A stretch of DNA of 64,000 nt from CAZLRH01 sp964562015 (GTDB lineage: Bacteria; Verrucomicrobiota; Verrucomicrobiia; Opitutales; JABDGR01), in the NCBI GenBank assembly GCA_964562015.1, contig CAZLRH010000008.1:150818-214817 (forward strand), written 5' to 3'. Below are positions 1 through 8,994 of the stretch, in pieces. A program made the position numbers and the translations under genes. The stretch's first letter is position 1, and each line of letters starts with the position of its first letter. The notes beneath the pieces were generated by a model. The model saw only the letters and a program-made list of their open reading frames with translations. It ran no database searches and had not been told where the DNA came from.

Positions 1-2132
1 TGGGCGTCGTTCATGCCCACGTCGAAGCCCATCGAACTCTGGCGCTGCAAGTGCTCGGCGCCGACGTTCGAGGTCATGATGATCATCGTATTGCGGAAAT
101 CCACGGTGCGACCGAGGGAATCGGTGAGACGCCCGTCCTCGAGCACCTGCAGGAGCAGTTGCACGACATCCGGGTGGGCTTTTTCGATCTCGTCGAAGAG
201 CACGGCGCAGTAGGGCTTGCGCCGGACGGCCTCGGTGAGTTGGCCGCCCTCTTCGTAGCCGACGTACCCGGGCGGCGAGCCGATGAGGCGCGACACCGAG
301 AATTTCTCCATGTACTCGGACATGTCGATTTGCAGCAGGGCTTCCTGGCTGCCGAACATTTTCTCGGCGAGAATCTTGGCCAGGTGCGTCTTGCCGACAC
401 CGGTGGGCCCGAGGAACATGAACGAGCCGATGGGCCGCTTCGGGTCCTTCAAATCGGCGCGCGAACGGCGCAGGGCCTTGGAGATGACCTCGGTGGCCAG
501 ATTCTGGCCGACGATGTTCGCCTGCAACTCCTTCTCGAGATTGAGGAGTTTCTGGCTTTCCTTCTGCTCCATGCGCGAGAGCGGGATGCCGGTCCAGTCG
601 GACACGACTTGCAGCATATCGTCCTCGCTGACGGTGATCTGGCGCTCCTCGCGGGTCTTTTTCCAGATTTCAATCTGTTGCTCACGCTTGGCGCGGAGGC
701 GTTTTTCCTCGTCGCGGTAACGCGCGGCCTCCTCGAAGTGCTGCTTCGCGATGGCGTCCTCTTTTTGCGCGCAGACTTTTTCAATCTCCTTGGAAAGCTC
801 CTCGACCTCGGGCGGGCGGCTCAGCCCCTCGATGCGGGCGCGGGCGCCAGATTCGTCGAGCACGTCAATCGCCTTGTCCGGCAGATAACGCGCGGTGATG
901 TAGCGGTCGGAAAGCTTGGCGGCGGCCTCGAGGGCCTTGTCCGAGAACGTCACTTTGTGATGCTCTTCGTATTTCGGGCGGATGCCCTTGAGGATGAGAA
1001 TGGTCTCATCCACGCTCGGGGCCTCGACCTTGACGGATTGGAAGCGGCGGTCGAGCGCGCTGTCTTTTTCGATGTACTTGCGGTACTCGGCCAGCGTGGT
1101 CGCGCCGATGCACTGGAGCTCGCCGCGGGACAGCGCGGGCTTGAAGATATTGGAAGCGTCCATCGCGCCCTCGGCCGCGCCGGCGCCGACGATGGTGTGC
1201 AATTCGTCAATAAAGATGATGATGTTCTTGGCGCGGCGGATTTCATCCATGACGGCCTTGATACGCTCCTCGAACTGGCCGCGATATTTCGTCCCCGCCA
1301 CCATGAGGGCGAGGTCGAGCGTGATGACGCGCTTGTCGAGCAGGATTTCCGGCACGATGCCCGAGGCGATTTCCTGCGCCAGACCCTCGACGATGGCGGT
1401 CTTGCCCACGCCGGCTTCGCCAATGAGGACGGGGTTGTTCTTCGTGCGCCGGCACAAAATCTGGACCACGCGGCGGATTTCACCCTTGCGGCCGATGACG
1501 GGATCAAGCTCGCCGTTGCGGGCCAGCTCCGTCAAGTCGCGCCCAAAGGCCTTCAGCGCCGGGGTCTTGACCTCCTTCTTCTCGTCGCCCGCGGCCTGCG
1601 GGCTGGAACTGCTGCCTGAACCCGTGCCGGCCCCGGCGGTTTCCTCGGAGCCCGGCGGGCCGCCGCCGGCGTTTTCGCCGGAGAAGTTCGGATCCAGTTC
1701 CGCCAAAATTTCATTGCGGCAGCGCTCGATGTCCACATCGAGGCTCTTGAGCACGCGCGCGGCGACGCCCTCGCCCTCGCGCAGCAGGCCGAGCAAAATG
1801 TGCTCGGTGCCGATGTAGGAATGATTGAGGGCCTTGGCTTCCTTGCCCGCGAGCGCGAGCACTTTTTTCACGCGCGGGGTGTAGGGAATGTTGCCGGTCG
1901 GTTTCGTCTCCGGGCCGGTGCCGACCTGCTTCTCGACCGCGTTGCGCACGCGCTCGAGGTCGAGCCCCATTTTCTGCAAGACATTCACGGCGACGCCCTG
2001 CCCGAGGTTGATCAACCCCAGCAGCAAATGCTCGGTCCCCACATAGTTGTGATGGAACCGGTCGGCTTCCTTGCGGGCCAGGGCCAGCACTTGCTGGGCG
2101 CGCGGCGTGAAGTTGTTGGCGGGTTCGGCCAT
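1..2132 (-). CDS. clpC: ATP-dependent unfoldase ClpC (partial, C-terminus beyond window edge)
   Basis: Reading the minus strand from the ATG at 2132 gives about 710 residues of a class I Clp/Hsp100 unfoldase, with the C-terminus lost at the window edge. The N-domain has two repeats, each with the GTEH signature (YVGTEHLLLGL and YIGTEHILLGL). NBD1 follows with Walker A GEAGVGKTA and Walker B IIIFIDELHT, then a ClpC/ClpB-like middle region with a UVR-like segment (ARYRDEEKRL). NBD2 has Walker A GPTGVGKTH and Walker B VLFDEIEKAH. The M-region length and the upstream mcsA-mcsB genes favour ClpC over ClpA or ClpB. ClpC unfolds substrates for ClpP; in Firmicutes its N-domain binds phosphoarginine-marked proteins. 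The start lies 9 bases after the stop of the ClpC-N-repeat gene, so the two are surely co-transcribed. Confidence 0.96.
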   Translation of the reverse strand, partial: MAEPANNFTPRAQQVLALARKEADRFHHNYVGTEHLLLGLINLGQGVAVNVLQKMGLDLERVRNAVEKQVGTGPETKPTGNIPYTPRVKKVLALAGKEAKALNHSYIGTEHILLGLLREGEGVAARVLKSLDVDIERCRNEILAELDPNFSGENAGGGPPGSEETAGAGTGSGSSSSPQAAGDEKKEVKTPALKAFGRDLTELARNGELDPVIGRKGEIRRVVQILCRRTKNNPVLIGEAGVGKTAIVEGLAQEIASGIVPEILLDKRVITLDLALMVAGTKYRGQFEERIKAVMDEIRRAKNIIIFIDELHTIVGAGAAEGAMDASNIFKPALSRGELQCIGATTLAEYRKYIEKDSALDRRFQSVKVEAPSVDETILILKGIRPKYEEHHKVTFSDKALEAAAKLSDRYITARYLPDKAIDVLDESGARARIEGLSRPPEVEELSKEIEKVCAQKEDAIAKQHFEEAARYRDEEKRLRAKREQQIEIWKKTREERQITVSEDDMLQVVSDWTGIPLSRMEQKESQKLLNLEKELQANIVGQNLATEVISKALRRSRADLKDPKRPIGSFMFLGPTGVGKTHLAKILAEKMFGSQEALLQIDMSEYMEKFSVSRLIGSPPGYVGYEEGGQLTEAVRRKPYCAVLFDEIEKAHPDVVQLLLQVLEDGRLTDSLGRTVDFRNTMIIMTSNVGAEHLQRQSSMGFDVGMNDA

Positions 2133-2141
2133 AAGAGATAT

Positions 2142-4148
2142 TTAGTTTTCGGGAGAGGTGGCGCAGAGACCACGCAACACTGTATAATCTATGCGCAAAT
2201 TCGTCAACACGCGAGCGGCGATTCCGTCGCCCTCGCGGAGCAGCCCCAGGAGGATGTGTTTCAGGCCGACTTTGGGGTGTTGCAACGCACGTGCCTCCTC
2301 GATGGCCAGATTCATCGCCCGCTTGAACTTGGGCGTGGCTTCGAGCGCAACCGGCGGGCCGGCTTCGATGCCGGGAGCCAGGTGTTTTTGCAACTCGCTC
2401 GCCACCGTGTCGGGCTCGACACCCATCATTTGCAGCAGACCAAGGGCGATATCGTCGCGCTGGCTAAGGAGCGCGAGCAATAAATGCTCGGTGTCCACGT
2501 AGCCGTGATGAAACCAATCCGCCTCGCGCCGGGCCAAATCCAGGGCCTGGGCGGCGTGCTCCGTGTAACTTGAGCGGCTGGCAGCCGGGTCGACCGAGTA
2601 AATCTGCTCATTGACTAACGGTGACGCCGCCTTGCCCAACACGGCCAAAATTTCGGCGCGGCATTGCTCCAAGTTCACGTTACAGGCCTTGAGCACGCGC
2701 GCGGCTACGCCTTCGCCTTCGGCCAGCAGACCCAGCAGCATATGCTCGGTGCCGATGTAGGAATGATTGAGTGCCTTGGCCTCCCGGCCCGCGAGCGCGA
2801 GCACTTTTTTCACGCGCGGGGTGTACGGAACGTTGCCAGTCGCCCTGCGATCGAGTGCGGGGCCGATTTGTTTTTCGACCATGGCGCGCACACGTTCGAG
2901 GTCGAGACCCAGCTTGGGCAAAACCTTCGCGGCCACACCCCGGCCAGATGCTATGATGGCCAGGAGCACATGTTCGGTGCCCACATAATTGTGGCCGAAG
3001 CGGTCGGCCTCCTTGCGCGAAAGCGCCAACACCTGCTGGGCTCGCGGCGTGAAGTTATGGAGCGGTTGCGCCGAAGATTCCTGATTAAAAATGAAATGGT
3101 ACGAATCCGGCGAATCTGGACGCAAGAGGTGGTGCAGGCCGGCCTTGAGCATTTCCCACCGCGGTATCTTCATGCGCTGCTCCGACGGGGGCAGGGCAGC
3201 GGACGTTTCCGCTCCGGCCGTGGCGGCAAGTTCCGCCACCACCGCCAAACGACACTGTTCCTCATCCCGATTAAATTTACGATCGCCAGACCCCGCGGCG
3301 AGACCGCCGTACCGAAACAGCGCGAGTAAAAGATGCGCGGAACCCGTGTAGCGATGCTTGTGTAAACGAGCCTGCTCCATTGCTGCGACCAACAGTTGCG
3401 GGAGCAATGCCGGATGGGCGCCGGAGCTGCCCCATGAAGCAGAAGTGCCCGTGCGGCATTGCCTTTCGACTGCGTCACGCTGTTCCGCCGGGTCGCCCCC
3501 CATTCGACGCAGAACATTTACCGCTTCGCCGTGAGAATTCTCGAGCAGGCTCAGCACGAGGTGCCCGATTTCCGGCGACGCTTTGTAGCGGCGCGCGATA
3601 ATCCGTGCCCGGCCAAAAACCTGGAGCAAGCGCGGCGTAAAGGCCGGCGTAGTGACGAGACCGGAAACCGCAGCGGGCTTCGCTTCCGCCTGGCCGGATA
3701 ATTGCGGATCGAGCGCGGCCAGTATTTCCAAGCGGCAGCGGGCCAGGTCCACGCCGAGGCTGATGAGCGCGCGGACGGCCACGCCGTCACCCTCGCGCAA
3801 AATGCCCAGCAAAATGTGCTCGGTGCCGATGTAGGAATGCTTGAGCGCCTTGGCTTCCTGCCCCGCGAGCACGAGCACTTTTTTCACGCGTGGGGTGTAC
3901 CGAATGAGGCCCGCCGGTTTCGCCTCGGAGCCACGGCCGACTTGCTGTTCGACGGCGGTCCGCGCGAGGTCCAGGGTCACGCCGATTTGCCGGAGCACGT
4001 TGACGGCCACGCCCTGGCCGAGGTTGAGCAACCCGAGCAGCAAGTGCCCGGTGCCCAGCTGCTCGTGGCGGAGCAGGTCGGCCGCATGGCGGGCCAGCGC
4101 CAGCACTTGCTGGGCACGCGGCGTGAAGTTGTTCAGGGGTTCAGGCAT
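2142..4148 (-). CDS. Tandem Clp N-domain repeat protein without ATPase domains
   Basis: This 668-residue protein consists of eight Clp_N half-repeats, equal to four ClpC N-domains, and has no Walker motif. Approximate units: 4-75, 83-148, 172-240, 245-320, 360-430, 435-505, 525-590 and 595-660. Residues 320-355 form a linker unlike the repeats. Units 5 and 6 are nearly identical to the N-domain of the ClpC encoded just downstream, which suggests duplication from it. The Glu of the GTEH motif, which in Bacillus ClpC contacts phosphoarginine, is kept in units 2, 5, 6 and 7 and replaced in units 1 (GTGH), 3 (EIGH), 4 (GSAH) and 8 (GLKH). No signal peptide is visible, so it should be cytosolic. 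It sits 20 bases after mcsB and 9 bases before clpC. A role as receptor, adaptor or decoy for arginine-phosphorylated proteins is an inference. Confidence 0.9.
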   Translation of the reverse strand: MPEPLNNFTPRAQQVLALARHAADLLRHEQLGTGHLLLGLLNLGQGVAVNVLRQIGVTLDLARTAVEQQVGRGSEAKPAGLIRYTPRVKKVLVLAGQEAKALKHSYIGTEHILLGILREGDGVAVRALISLGVDLARCRLEILAALDPQLSGQAEAKPAAVSGLVTTPAFTPRLLQVFGRARIIARRYKASPEIGHLVLSLLENSHGEAVNVLRRMGGDPAEQRDAVERQCRTGTSASWGSSGAHPALLPQLLVAAMEQARLHKHRYTGSAHLLLALFRYGGLAAGSGDRKFNRDEEQCRLAVVAELAATAGAETSAALPPSEQRMKIPRWEMLKAGLHHLLRPDSPDSYHFIFNQESSAQPLHNFTPRAQQVLALSRKEADRFGHNYVGTEHVLLAIIASGRGVAAKVLPKLGLDLERVRAMVEKQIGPALDRRATGNVPYTPRVKKVLALAGREAKALNHSYIGTEHMLLGLLAEGEGVAARVLKACNVNLEQCRAEILAVLGKAASPLVNEQIYSVDPAASRSSYTEHAAQALDLARREADWFHHGYVDTEHLLLALLSQRDDIALGLLQMMGVEPDTVASELQKHLAPGIEAGPPVALEATPKFKRAMNLAIEEARALQHPKVGLKHILLGLLREGDGIAARVLTNLRIDYTVLRGLCATSPEN

Positions 4149-4168
4149 TGAACTACCATAAAGTAATT

Positions 4169-5257
4169 TTAATTCTTTTCAAACGCGGAGTTGAAATTCA
4201 GGGGCGGGAGCGCGGCCATCTGCTCGCGCAAAAAGCGGGCGCGGGCGACATCGCGTTTCTCGGTTTCGAGGGCGCCGCGCGCGGCCAGTTGCACGTGGCC
4301 GGGCTGGCACTCGATGAAAAGGCGGTCCACATTCACGCGCTCGGCCTCGGGCAGCAGCGACAAGTCCGCCGCGAGCCGCAGGAGGGAAAGGCAGTTCATG
4401 GCCTCGGCGGAGGTGAGCACATGGGCGTTGCGCACGGTGCCGTAGGCGCGGCCGATTTTATCGAGCAGCTTGGGCGAATCGTTTTCAAACAACTTCGCGC
4501 GGGCGTTTTGCTCCTGCTCGACGATGGTCTGCAACACACTCGCGAGGCGCTTGAGGATTTCCTCCTCGCTCTCGCCGAGGGTCTGCTGGTTGGAAATTTG
4601 AAAGATGCTGCCGCTGGCCTCGGAGCCCTCGCCAAACAAGCCGCGCACTGCCAGGCCGAGCTGGTTCACCGCGCGGATGACTTTCTCCATCTGACTGCCC
4701 AGCACCAGCGCGGGCAAATGCATCATCACCGACGCCCTCATGCCGGTGCCGAGGTTCGTCGGGCACGCCGTCAAGTAGCCGAGTTCCGAGGAAAACGCCA
4801 AATCCAGATGTTCCTCGAGACTGTTGTCCAAAGCGTCCACTTGCTTCCAGACGCGTTTGAATTGAAAACCCGGACGCAAAACCTGGAGGCGCAGATGGTC
4901 CTCCTCGTTGATCATGACGGAGGTGCTCTGGTCGCGGCTGATAATCACGCCCGCGCCCGCCGAGGCCGCAGACAACTCGCGGCTGATTAAATGCCGCTCG
5001 ACGAGCACCTGCTTCTCCAAATCGTCCAACGCGGAAATATCAAGGGTAAAGGCGCGCTTCATTTGGGGCGCCTCCGTCGTGGCGTTGGCACAACGGGCAA
5101 AAATGTCCCGCCGTTGCGCCTCTTTGGCCCAGCCGGGAAAGGGGAAACTGCGCAGATTGCGCGCCAGCCGCACCCGCGTGCTGAGCACAATCGGGCCGGG
5201 GTGCGACGCCCCCGGTGCGACTTCGGCCGGGGTCTCCAAAATGGGAAGTATCTGCAT
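4169..5257 (-). CDS. mcsB: Protein-arginine kinase McsB
   Basis: The 362-residue product matches McsB in length (363 in Bacillus subtilis). It shows the phosphagen-kinase-like start IVLSTRVRLARN, the signature CPTNLGTGMRASVMMHLPAL, the segment GLFGEGSEASGSIFQISNQ that carries the catalytic Glu, and a C-terminal RDVARA motif, which in Firmicutes McsB is the RDxxRA phosphoarginine-binding site. It transfers phosphate from ATP to arginine side chains and so marks proteins for ClpC. An in-frame GTG at 5347 would add 30 residues, but these are Pro-rich, unlike the family and overlap mcsA, so the ATG at 5257 is preferred. It is 34 bases after mcsA and 20 before the Clp-N repeat gene. No CtsR repressor gene is seen nearby. 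Confidence 0.94.
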   Translation of the reverse strand: MQILPILETPAEVAPGASHPGPIVLSTRVRLARNLRSFPFPGWAKEAQRRDIFARCANATTEAPQMKRAFTLDISALDDLEKQVLVERHLISRELSAASAGAGVIISRDQSTSVMINEEDHLRLQVLRPGFQFKRVWKQVDALDNSLEEHLDLAFSSELGYLTACPTNLGTGMRASVMMHLPALVLGSQMEKVIRAVNQLGLAVRGLFGEGSEASGSIFQISNQQTLGESEEEILKRLASVLQTIVEQEQNARAKLFENDSPKLLDKIGRAYGTVRNAHVLTSAEAMNCLSLLRLAADLSLLPEAERVNVDRLFIECQPGHVQLAARGALETEKRDVARARFLREQMAALPPLNFNSAFEKN

Positions 5258-5291
5258 GGTGGGTAGAGGCTTGGGAAAGGAGCGGGGAGGC

Positions 5292-5822
5292 TCAGGTGGA
5301 GACAGCGGGCGTGGCCAGTTGGGCGCGGAGGGCACCGAGGCGGTCACGGCAGCGGGCCGCTTCCTCGAAGTCTTCTCCAGAGATAGCCTTTTGCAGCTTC
5401 TGTTCCAAATTATCGATTTCGCGTTTTAATTCAACGCGGTGCACCAGCCGGAACGGCACCTTGCCGCGGTGCTGCTGGGATTTGTGCAAATTGAGGAGCA
5501 GCGGCAACACGATGGGCCGCAGAAATTCATAACACGCCGCGCAACCGAGGCGGCCGCTCTTCTTCAAATCCTTGGGCGTGTAACCGCATTGCTCGCAAAC
5601 GAGGCCCGTGGCGGATTCGTCGCCGGTGCCACCTTCGGTCTCTGCGCCGGGAAAGGTCTTGGTCAGCAACTCGGCCAGCGAAAAACCCTCCGGGTCGGTC
5701 ACGCCGTTGGACTGCGCACAATCTTCGCACAGATCCACTTTCTTGATCTGATTTTTGATGATCTGCGTCAGGTGAACAGTGGCCGGTTTGCCGCAAATAG
5801 TGCAGTGAAGCGCTTCACCCAT
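5292..5822 (-). CDS. mcsA: McsA-type zinc-finger/UVR activator protein
   Basis: The 176-residue protein has two pairs of CxxC knuckles, C7/C10 with C32/C35 and C76/C79 with C94/C97, and ends in a UVR motif (about residues 138-168, with SGEDFEEAARCRDRL). This is the layout of McsA, the activator and zinc-binding partner of the McsB arginine kinase. The gene begins the operon mcsA-mcsB-ClpN-array-clpC. The 38 bases between the DUF1275 gene and this start could hold a promoter, but none is convincing by eye. The usual Firmicutes ctsR gene in front of mcsA is absent here. Confidence 0.9.
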   Translation of the reverse strand: MGEALHCTICGKPATVHLTQIIKNQIKKVDLCEDCAQSNGVTDPEGFSLAELLTKTFPGAETEGGTGDESATGLVCEQCGYTPKDLKKSGRLGCAACYEFLRPIVLPLLLNLHKSQQHRGKVPFRLVHRVELKREIDNLEQKLQKAISGEDFEEAARCRDRLGALRAQLATPAVST

Positions 5823-5860
5823 GCCTCAACTTATCACCCCTTGGCGCAAAAGTGAAGGAA

Positions 5861-6700
5861 TTATCTGCGGGCGGGTGCGTTCGTTTCCGGCCCGCCGGGC
5901 GGCGAAGCGCTCGCCACGGCCAGGCCCAGCAATGCCACCACCGGCACCGCGAGGGAAATCGAGCCGACCCGCAGAAGCCCGACGCTACCCGTCAAAGCTC
6001 CCGTCGTGTAAACCAGCCACAACCCGGCCGCCTGAATGCCCTGCACCGCGCAACTCTGGCGGCCCAAAACCCGCCAGGCGCGCTGACGCCGCAAGGCGCC
6101 CCGCCCACGCGTCCGGAGGCGCCACCACGTCCACGTCTGCGCCGCCTGGACCGCGCAAAGGCTCAACATTCCCGTCATAAAAGTCGTGTGCACCGTCAGC
6201 GCGCCCACCCGGCGCATGGTGGCGTTTTGCAGCCCCATGGCCAGAAAGGCCGGCACAGCCGTCATCCAGAAACGCAGGGAATCGCGGGCGGGCGCCAAAT
6301 TGGTCGAGAGCACCACGGCCATCGCCACCAACAAGGCCGCCTCCATGACAAAAATCCACCGCTTGGGCCGCCGGACGCCCGGGCGCAGCATCCACAGCGA
6401 GCCCAGAAAAATGCCGAAGGCGAAAACCGGCAGCGCCACCAAATGCGACCAACCCAAGTGCCATTGGCCCTGGCCAAAATGCGCGCCCAGCGCCACCATG
6501 TTGCCGCTCATGTTCGCCACAAACAAGCCGCCCAGCGCGACGAATCCCGTGGCATCCACCCACCCCGCCACCACCGCCAGCACCCACGAGCGCAACTCGA
6601 TGCCGGGCGCCCGCACCGCCGGTTTGGGAAGAGTTGTAGGTGCCACGCGCCTTCCATTTAGCAGAGTTGCGGACGGAAGTGAAGAAGGAGAAACGGTCAT
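5861..6700 (-). CDS. DUF1275 (YoaK-like) membrane protein
   Basis: The 279-residue protein has about six hydrophobic segments and the family hallmarks VAGWVDATGFVALGGLFVAN and MSGNM near residues 44-68, followed later by AMGLQNATMRR and HTTFMTG. These mark the DUF1275/YoaK family of inner-membrane proteins, whose function is not established. It lies 38 bases upstream of mcsA in the same orientation, so read-through into the mcsA operon is possible. The C-terminal tail after residue 265 is Pro/Gly-rich. Family assignment is firm; no substrate can be named. Confidence 0.85.
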   Translation of the reverse strand: MTVSPSSLPSATLLNGRRVAPTTLPKPAVRAPGIELRSWVLAVVAGWVDATGFVALGGLFVANMSGNMVALGAHFGQGQWHLGWSHLVALPVFAFGIFLGSLWMLRPGVRRPKRWIFVMEAALLVAMAVVLSTNLAPARDSLRFWMTAVPAFLAMGLQNATMRRVGALTVHTTFMTGMLSLCAVQAAQTWTWWRLRTRGRGALRRQRAWRVLGRQSCAVQGIQAAGLWLVYTTGALTGSVGLLRVGSISLAVPVVALLGLAVASASPPGGPETNAPARR

Positions 6701-6710
6701 TCTTGTCCGC

Positions 6711-8918
6711 TTACATGCCTATTCGATAGGGATCTACGAAATTTTTTGGATGCATGAGGCTTTCCAATTCTTCCAAGCTGACTCCTGCCTTAGTATACCA
6801 ATATCTTGCGTTATTGGGGTTGTTGTAAACTGCGGCTTTTCCCATTTCGCGCAGCACCGCCGCGCGCTCGGCTTCCGGCACGAGTGTTTCCAGCCATTGC
6901 TCCGCAATTTCAATCTTGGATTGGCCGACGGCTTTTAAAAAACCTTTCACCGCGTCGTCGCGGGCTTCACCCGCGGGCAGGTCCTGCACCCATTTTCCCG
7001 GCGCTTGGGGATCTGTCCCGGCCCACCTCATAAAAATATCCCGCAAGTCTTCCGTTCGCTCATCTCCGCTTGGGAGATTGGCCAGAGCCCAGGTCGCAAC
7101 ACGAGATAGATTTCGTTCCATCCAATTTGATAGAAAAAGGTTAGTGACGCCTCGGCGAATACGATAGTCTGTTACTGACATAAGGGCCTCCAACGCAATT
7201 TGATGGTCTCTTCCGCTCATGCCTTCTGCCGCAGCTACTAGCAGCGCATCGCGATCGGAGCCGGCCGGCTGATTTTGAACCCACTCTTTTGCTTCCAACG
7301 GATTTTTCCCGCCCCACTTTTTGACCAATGATTGAAGGGTGAAAAGATTGGCTATAGAGGAGTGATTTAATGCATAAAACAGGGCGGTCTTGGGGTCTTT
7401 CTCTCCCCAAGCTTCGACTAGCTGAGTTGTTGTGCTCGACCTTATGCGCTCATCCGCAATTTGGTCTAGCCATTGCAAGGCCGCATCCGGGTTGTTACGT
7501 GCGAGACTAGGCAAACTTTGGGAAAGAAATTCCGTACGCTCTGAGCCTTCTGGCAACAATGTTGTTATTGACGCCACAACCGCTGAATCCAATTTGGGCG
7601 CGTGGGCAATCGTGAGAAGTGCACGGTGCCGATCATTACTGTTTAAGGGGAGAGTATTCCACATGGACGCAACCTGTTGTGGATAATTGTTCGCAATATT
7701 CGAAAAAAGCTCACTCATCAGTTGATCCTTGGCGTCGCTCTCTGGCAAATCAACCGCATGAGCCAACGCCCTAGCTGGATCCGATGTAATTTCCCTCCAA
7801 ATGGCGGGGTACAGGATATTAATATCGCCCCGCTTTGTCGCAGCCTCCTTGACTACTGCAAAAAGCTCGGGTGAGCGATTTCGCTCCATCGACCGAATAA
7901 CATCTCCCATAAAGCGCTCGAATTGCTCGAGTGGCTGGGTTTCAATATAAGCGATCGCCGCCCGCTGGTCGATGCCCAGCCAAAGCCGAATCACATTCGC
8001 TCGCGCATCAATTTTAAGGTCAAAATCCGGAGATTGATCCACCCACTTCGAAGCCGACTCTGGATCTTTCGATGCCCATGCGCAAATAATATTCATAAAA
8101 GCATCGCCGCCAATTGAGGCTTCAAATTGCAGGCTGGTGCTAGCCGCCAGAGCAGGATCGGTGTTGGTCAAATCCAACAGCATTGAATTGAGAATTTCTT
8201 TTCGCTCAGCAATATTCGGGAGTGTGTTAACCCAGGCCAGTGCCGCAGCTGAATCAATTTGTGCCCAACGGCTGGCAATTTTCTGGTAAGCCGCATGACG
8301 AGGTTGAGGGCCAAATCGGTCCGCTTGCGCAATGGCCCCAGATGGATCAGTCCGCGCCAGTTCTCCCATAAGTTCACCATAAAGCCAATCCAGGTTGGGA
8401 TTATTGAACCGTCCTACAGGCGGAGCTTTTTCAACTAATGCTTGTAGCACTGCGGTTGGATTTGCACGCGCCAATGGCGCAAAAATCTCATAAAATAGAA
8501 TCGTATTGTGAGCATCCGGCGGTAGATTTTCTGCCCAAGCCATGGACGCATTCAGATTGGTCTGGGCCCAGAAACTTAAAACATGCTTTTGGTAATGGAG
8601 GAGATCATCATCCGAAATATCTAACTTCCCCACCCGATCGAGCAATTCCGGGAATTGGGCTGGCGTCATTGTAACCAGGAGGCGCGCCAACTGAATCGTC
8701 ATCTCGCTTTCATCCTTCCGCAAGGTTGACGCCAGGGCCGCATCCAACTCCTGACTAGAATAGGCCCGCTGGTGAATGGCGATGGCCCGAGGGGGCGGCT
8801 CAATAAACTTTTCGGAGTCCAATCTGGAGGCCGACTCGGTTTCCCCGCCCCACCAAAAACCGGCCCCGCATACCGCCAACAAAATCACCACTCGTCCGAT
8901 GCTGGCTTTGGCACTCAT
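6711..8918 (-). CDS. Secreted or membrane-anchored W/LP-repeat (HEAT-like) protein
   Basis: A 735-residue protein with an N-terminal hydrophobic segment at residues 8-24, serving as signal anchor or signal peptide. The rest is about 15 degenerate helical repeats of 35-40 residues, each with a W, then DPxxA, then an LP pair (ENLPPDAH, NTLPNIAERKE, VDLPESDAK, NTLPLNSNDR, QDLPAGEAR). A second protein with the same repeat is at 19778-21763. The repeats look like alpha-solenoids for protein binding; the function is unknown. The gene is visibly poorer in GC than its neighbours (29 of 60 bases at 7501-7560, against 40 of 60 at 10501-10560), which suggests later acquisition or relaxed selection. It ends 10 bases before the DUF1275 start. 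Confidence 0.82.
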   Translation of the reverse strand: MSAKASIGRVVILLAVCGAGFWWGGETESASRLDSEKFIEPPPRAIAIHQRAYSSQELDAALASTLRKDESEMTIQLARLLVTMTPAQFPELLDRVGKLDISDDDLLHYQKHVLSFWAQTNLNASMAWAENLPPDAHNTILFYEIFAPLARANPTAVLQALVEKAPPVGRFNNPNLDWLYGELMGELARTDPSGAIAQADRFGPQPRHAAYQKIASRWAQIDSAAALAWVNTLPNIAERKEILNSMLLDLTNTDPALAASTSLQFEASIGGDAFMNIICAWASKDPESASKWVDQSPDFDLKIDARANVIRLWLGIDQRAAIAYIETQPLEQFERFMGDVIRSMERNRSPELFAVVKEAATKRGDINILYPAIWREITSDPARALAHAVDLPESDAKDQLMSELFSNIANNYPQQVASMWNTLPLNSNDRHRALLTIAHAPKLDSAVVASITTLLPEGSERTEFLSQSLPSLARNNPDAALQWLDQIADERIRSSTTTQLVEAWGEKDPKTALFYALNHSSIANLFTLQSLVKKWGGKNPLEAKEWVQNQPAGSDRDALLVAAAEGMSGRDHQIALEALMSVTDYRIRRGVTNLFLSNWMERNLSRVATWALANLPSGDERTEDLRDIFMRWAGTDPQAPGKWVQDLPAGEARDDAVKGFLKAVGQSKIEIAEQWLETLVPEAERAAVLREMGKAAVYNNPNNARYWYTKAGVSLEELESLMHPKNFVDPYRIGM

Positions 8919-8994
8919 GGTAAATCAATTTCCGCAAAGGCTACTATCAACAGCCCGACTATGCCGGATGCGGGCGCACTGAAGCAATATCAAT

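Noticed and set aside
51..1619. Long open frame on the plus strand opposite clpC
   Set aside because: The minus strand reads as an unmistakable ClpC with Walker motifs. The plus frame is a GC-driven shadow with no recognisable domain.
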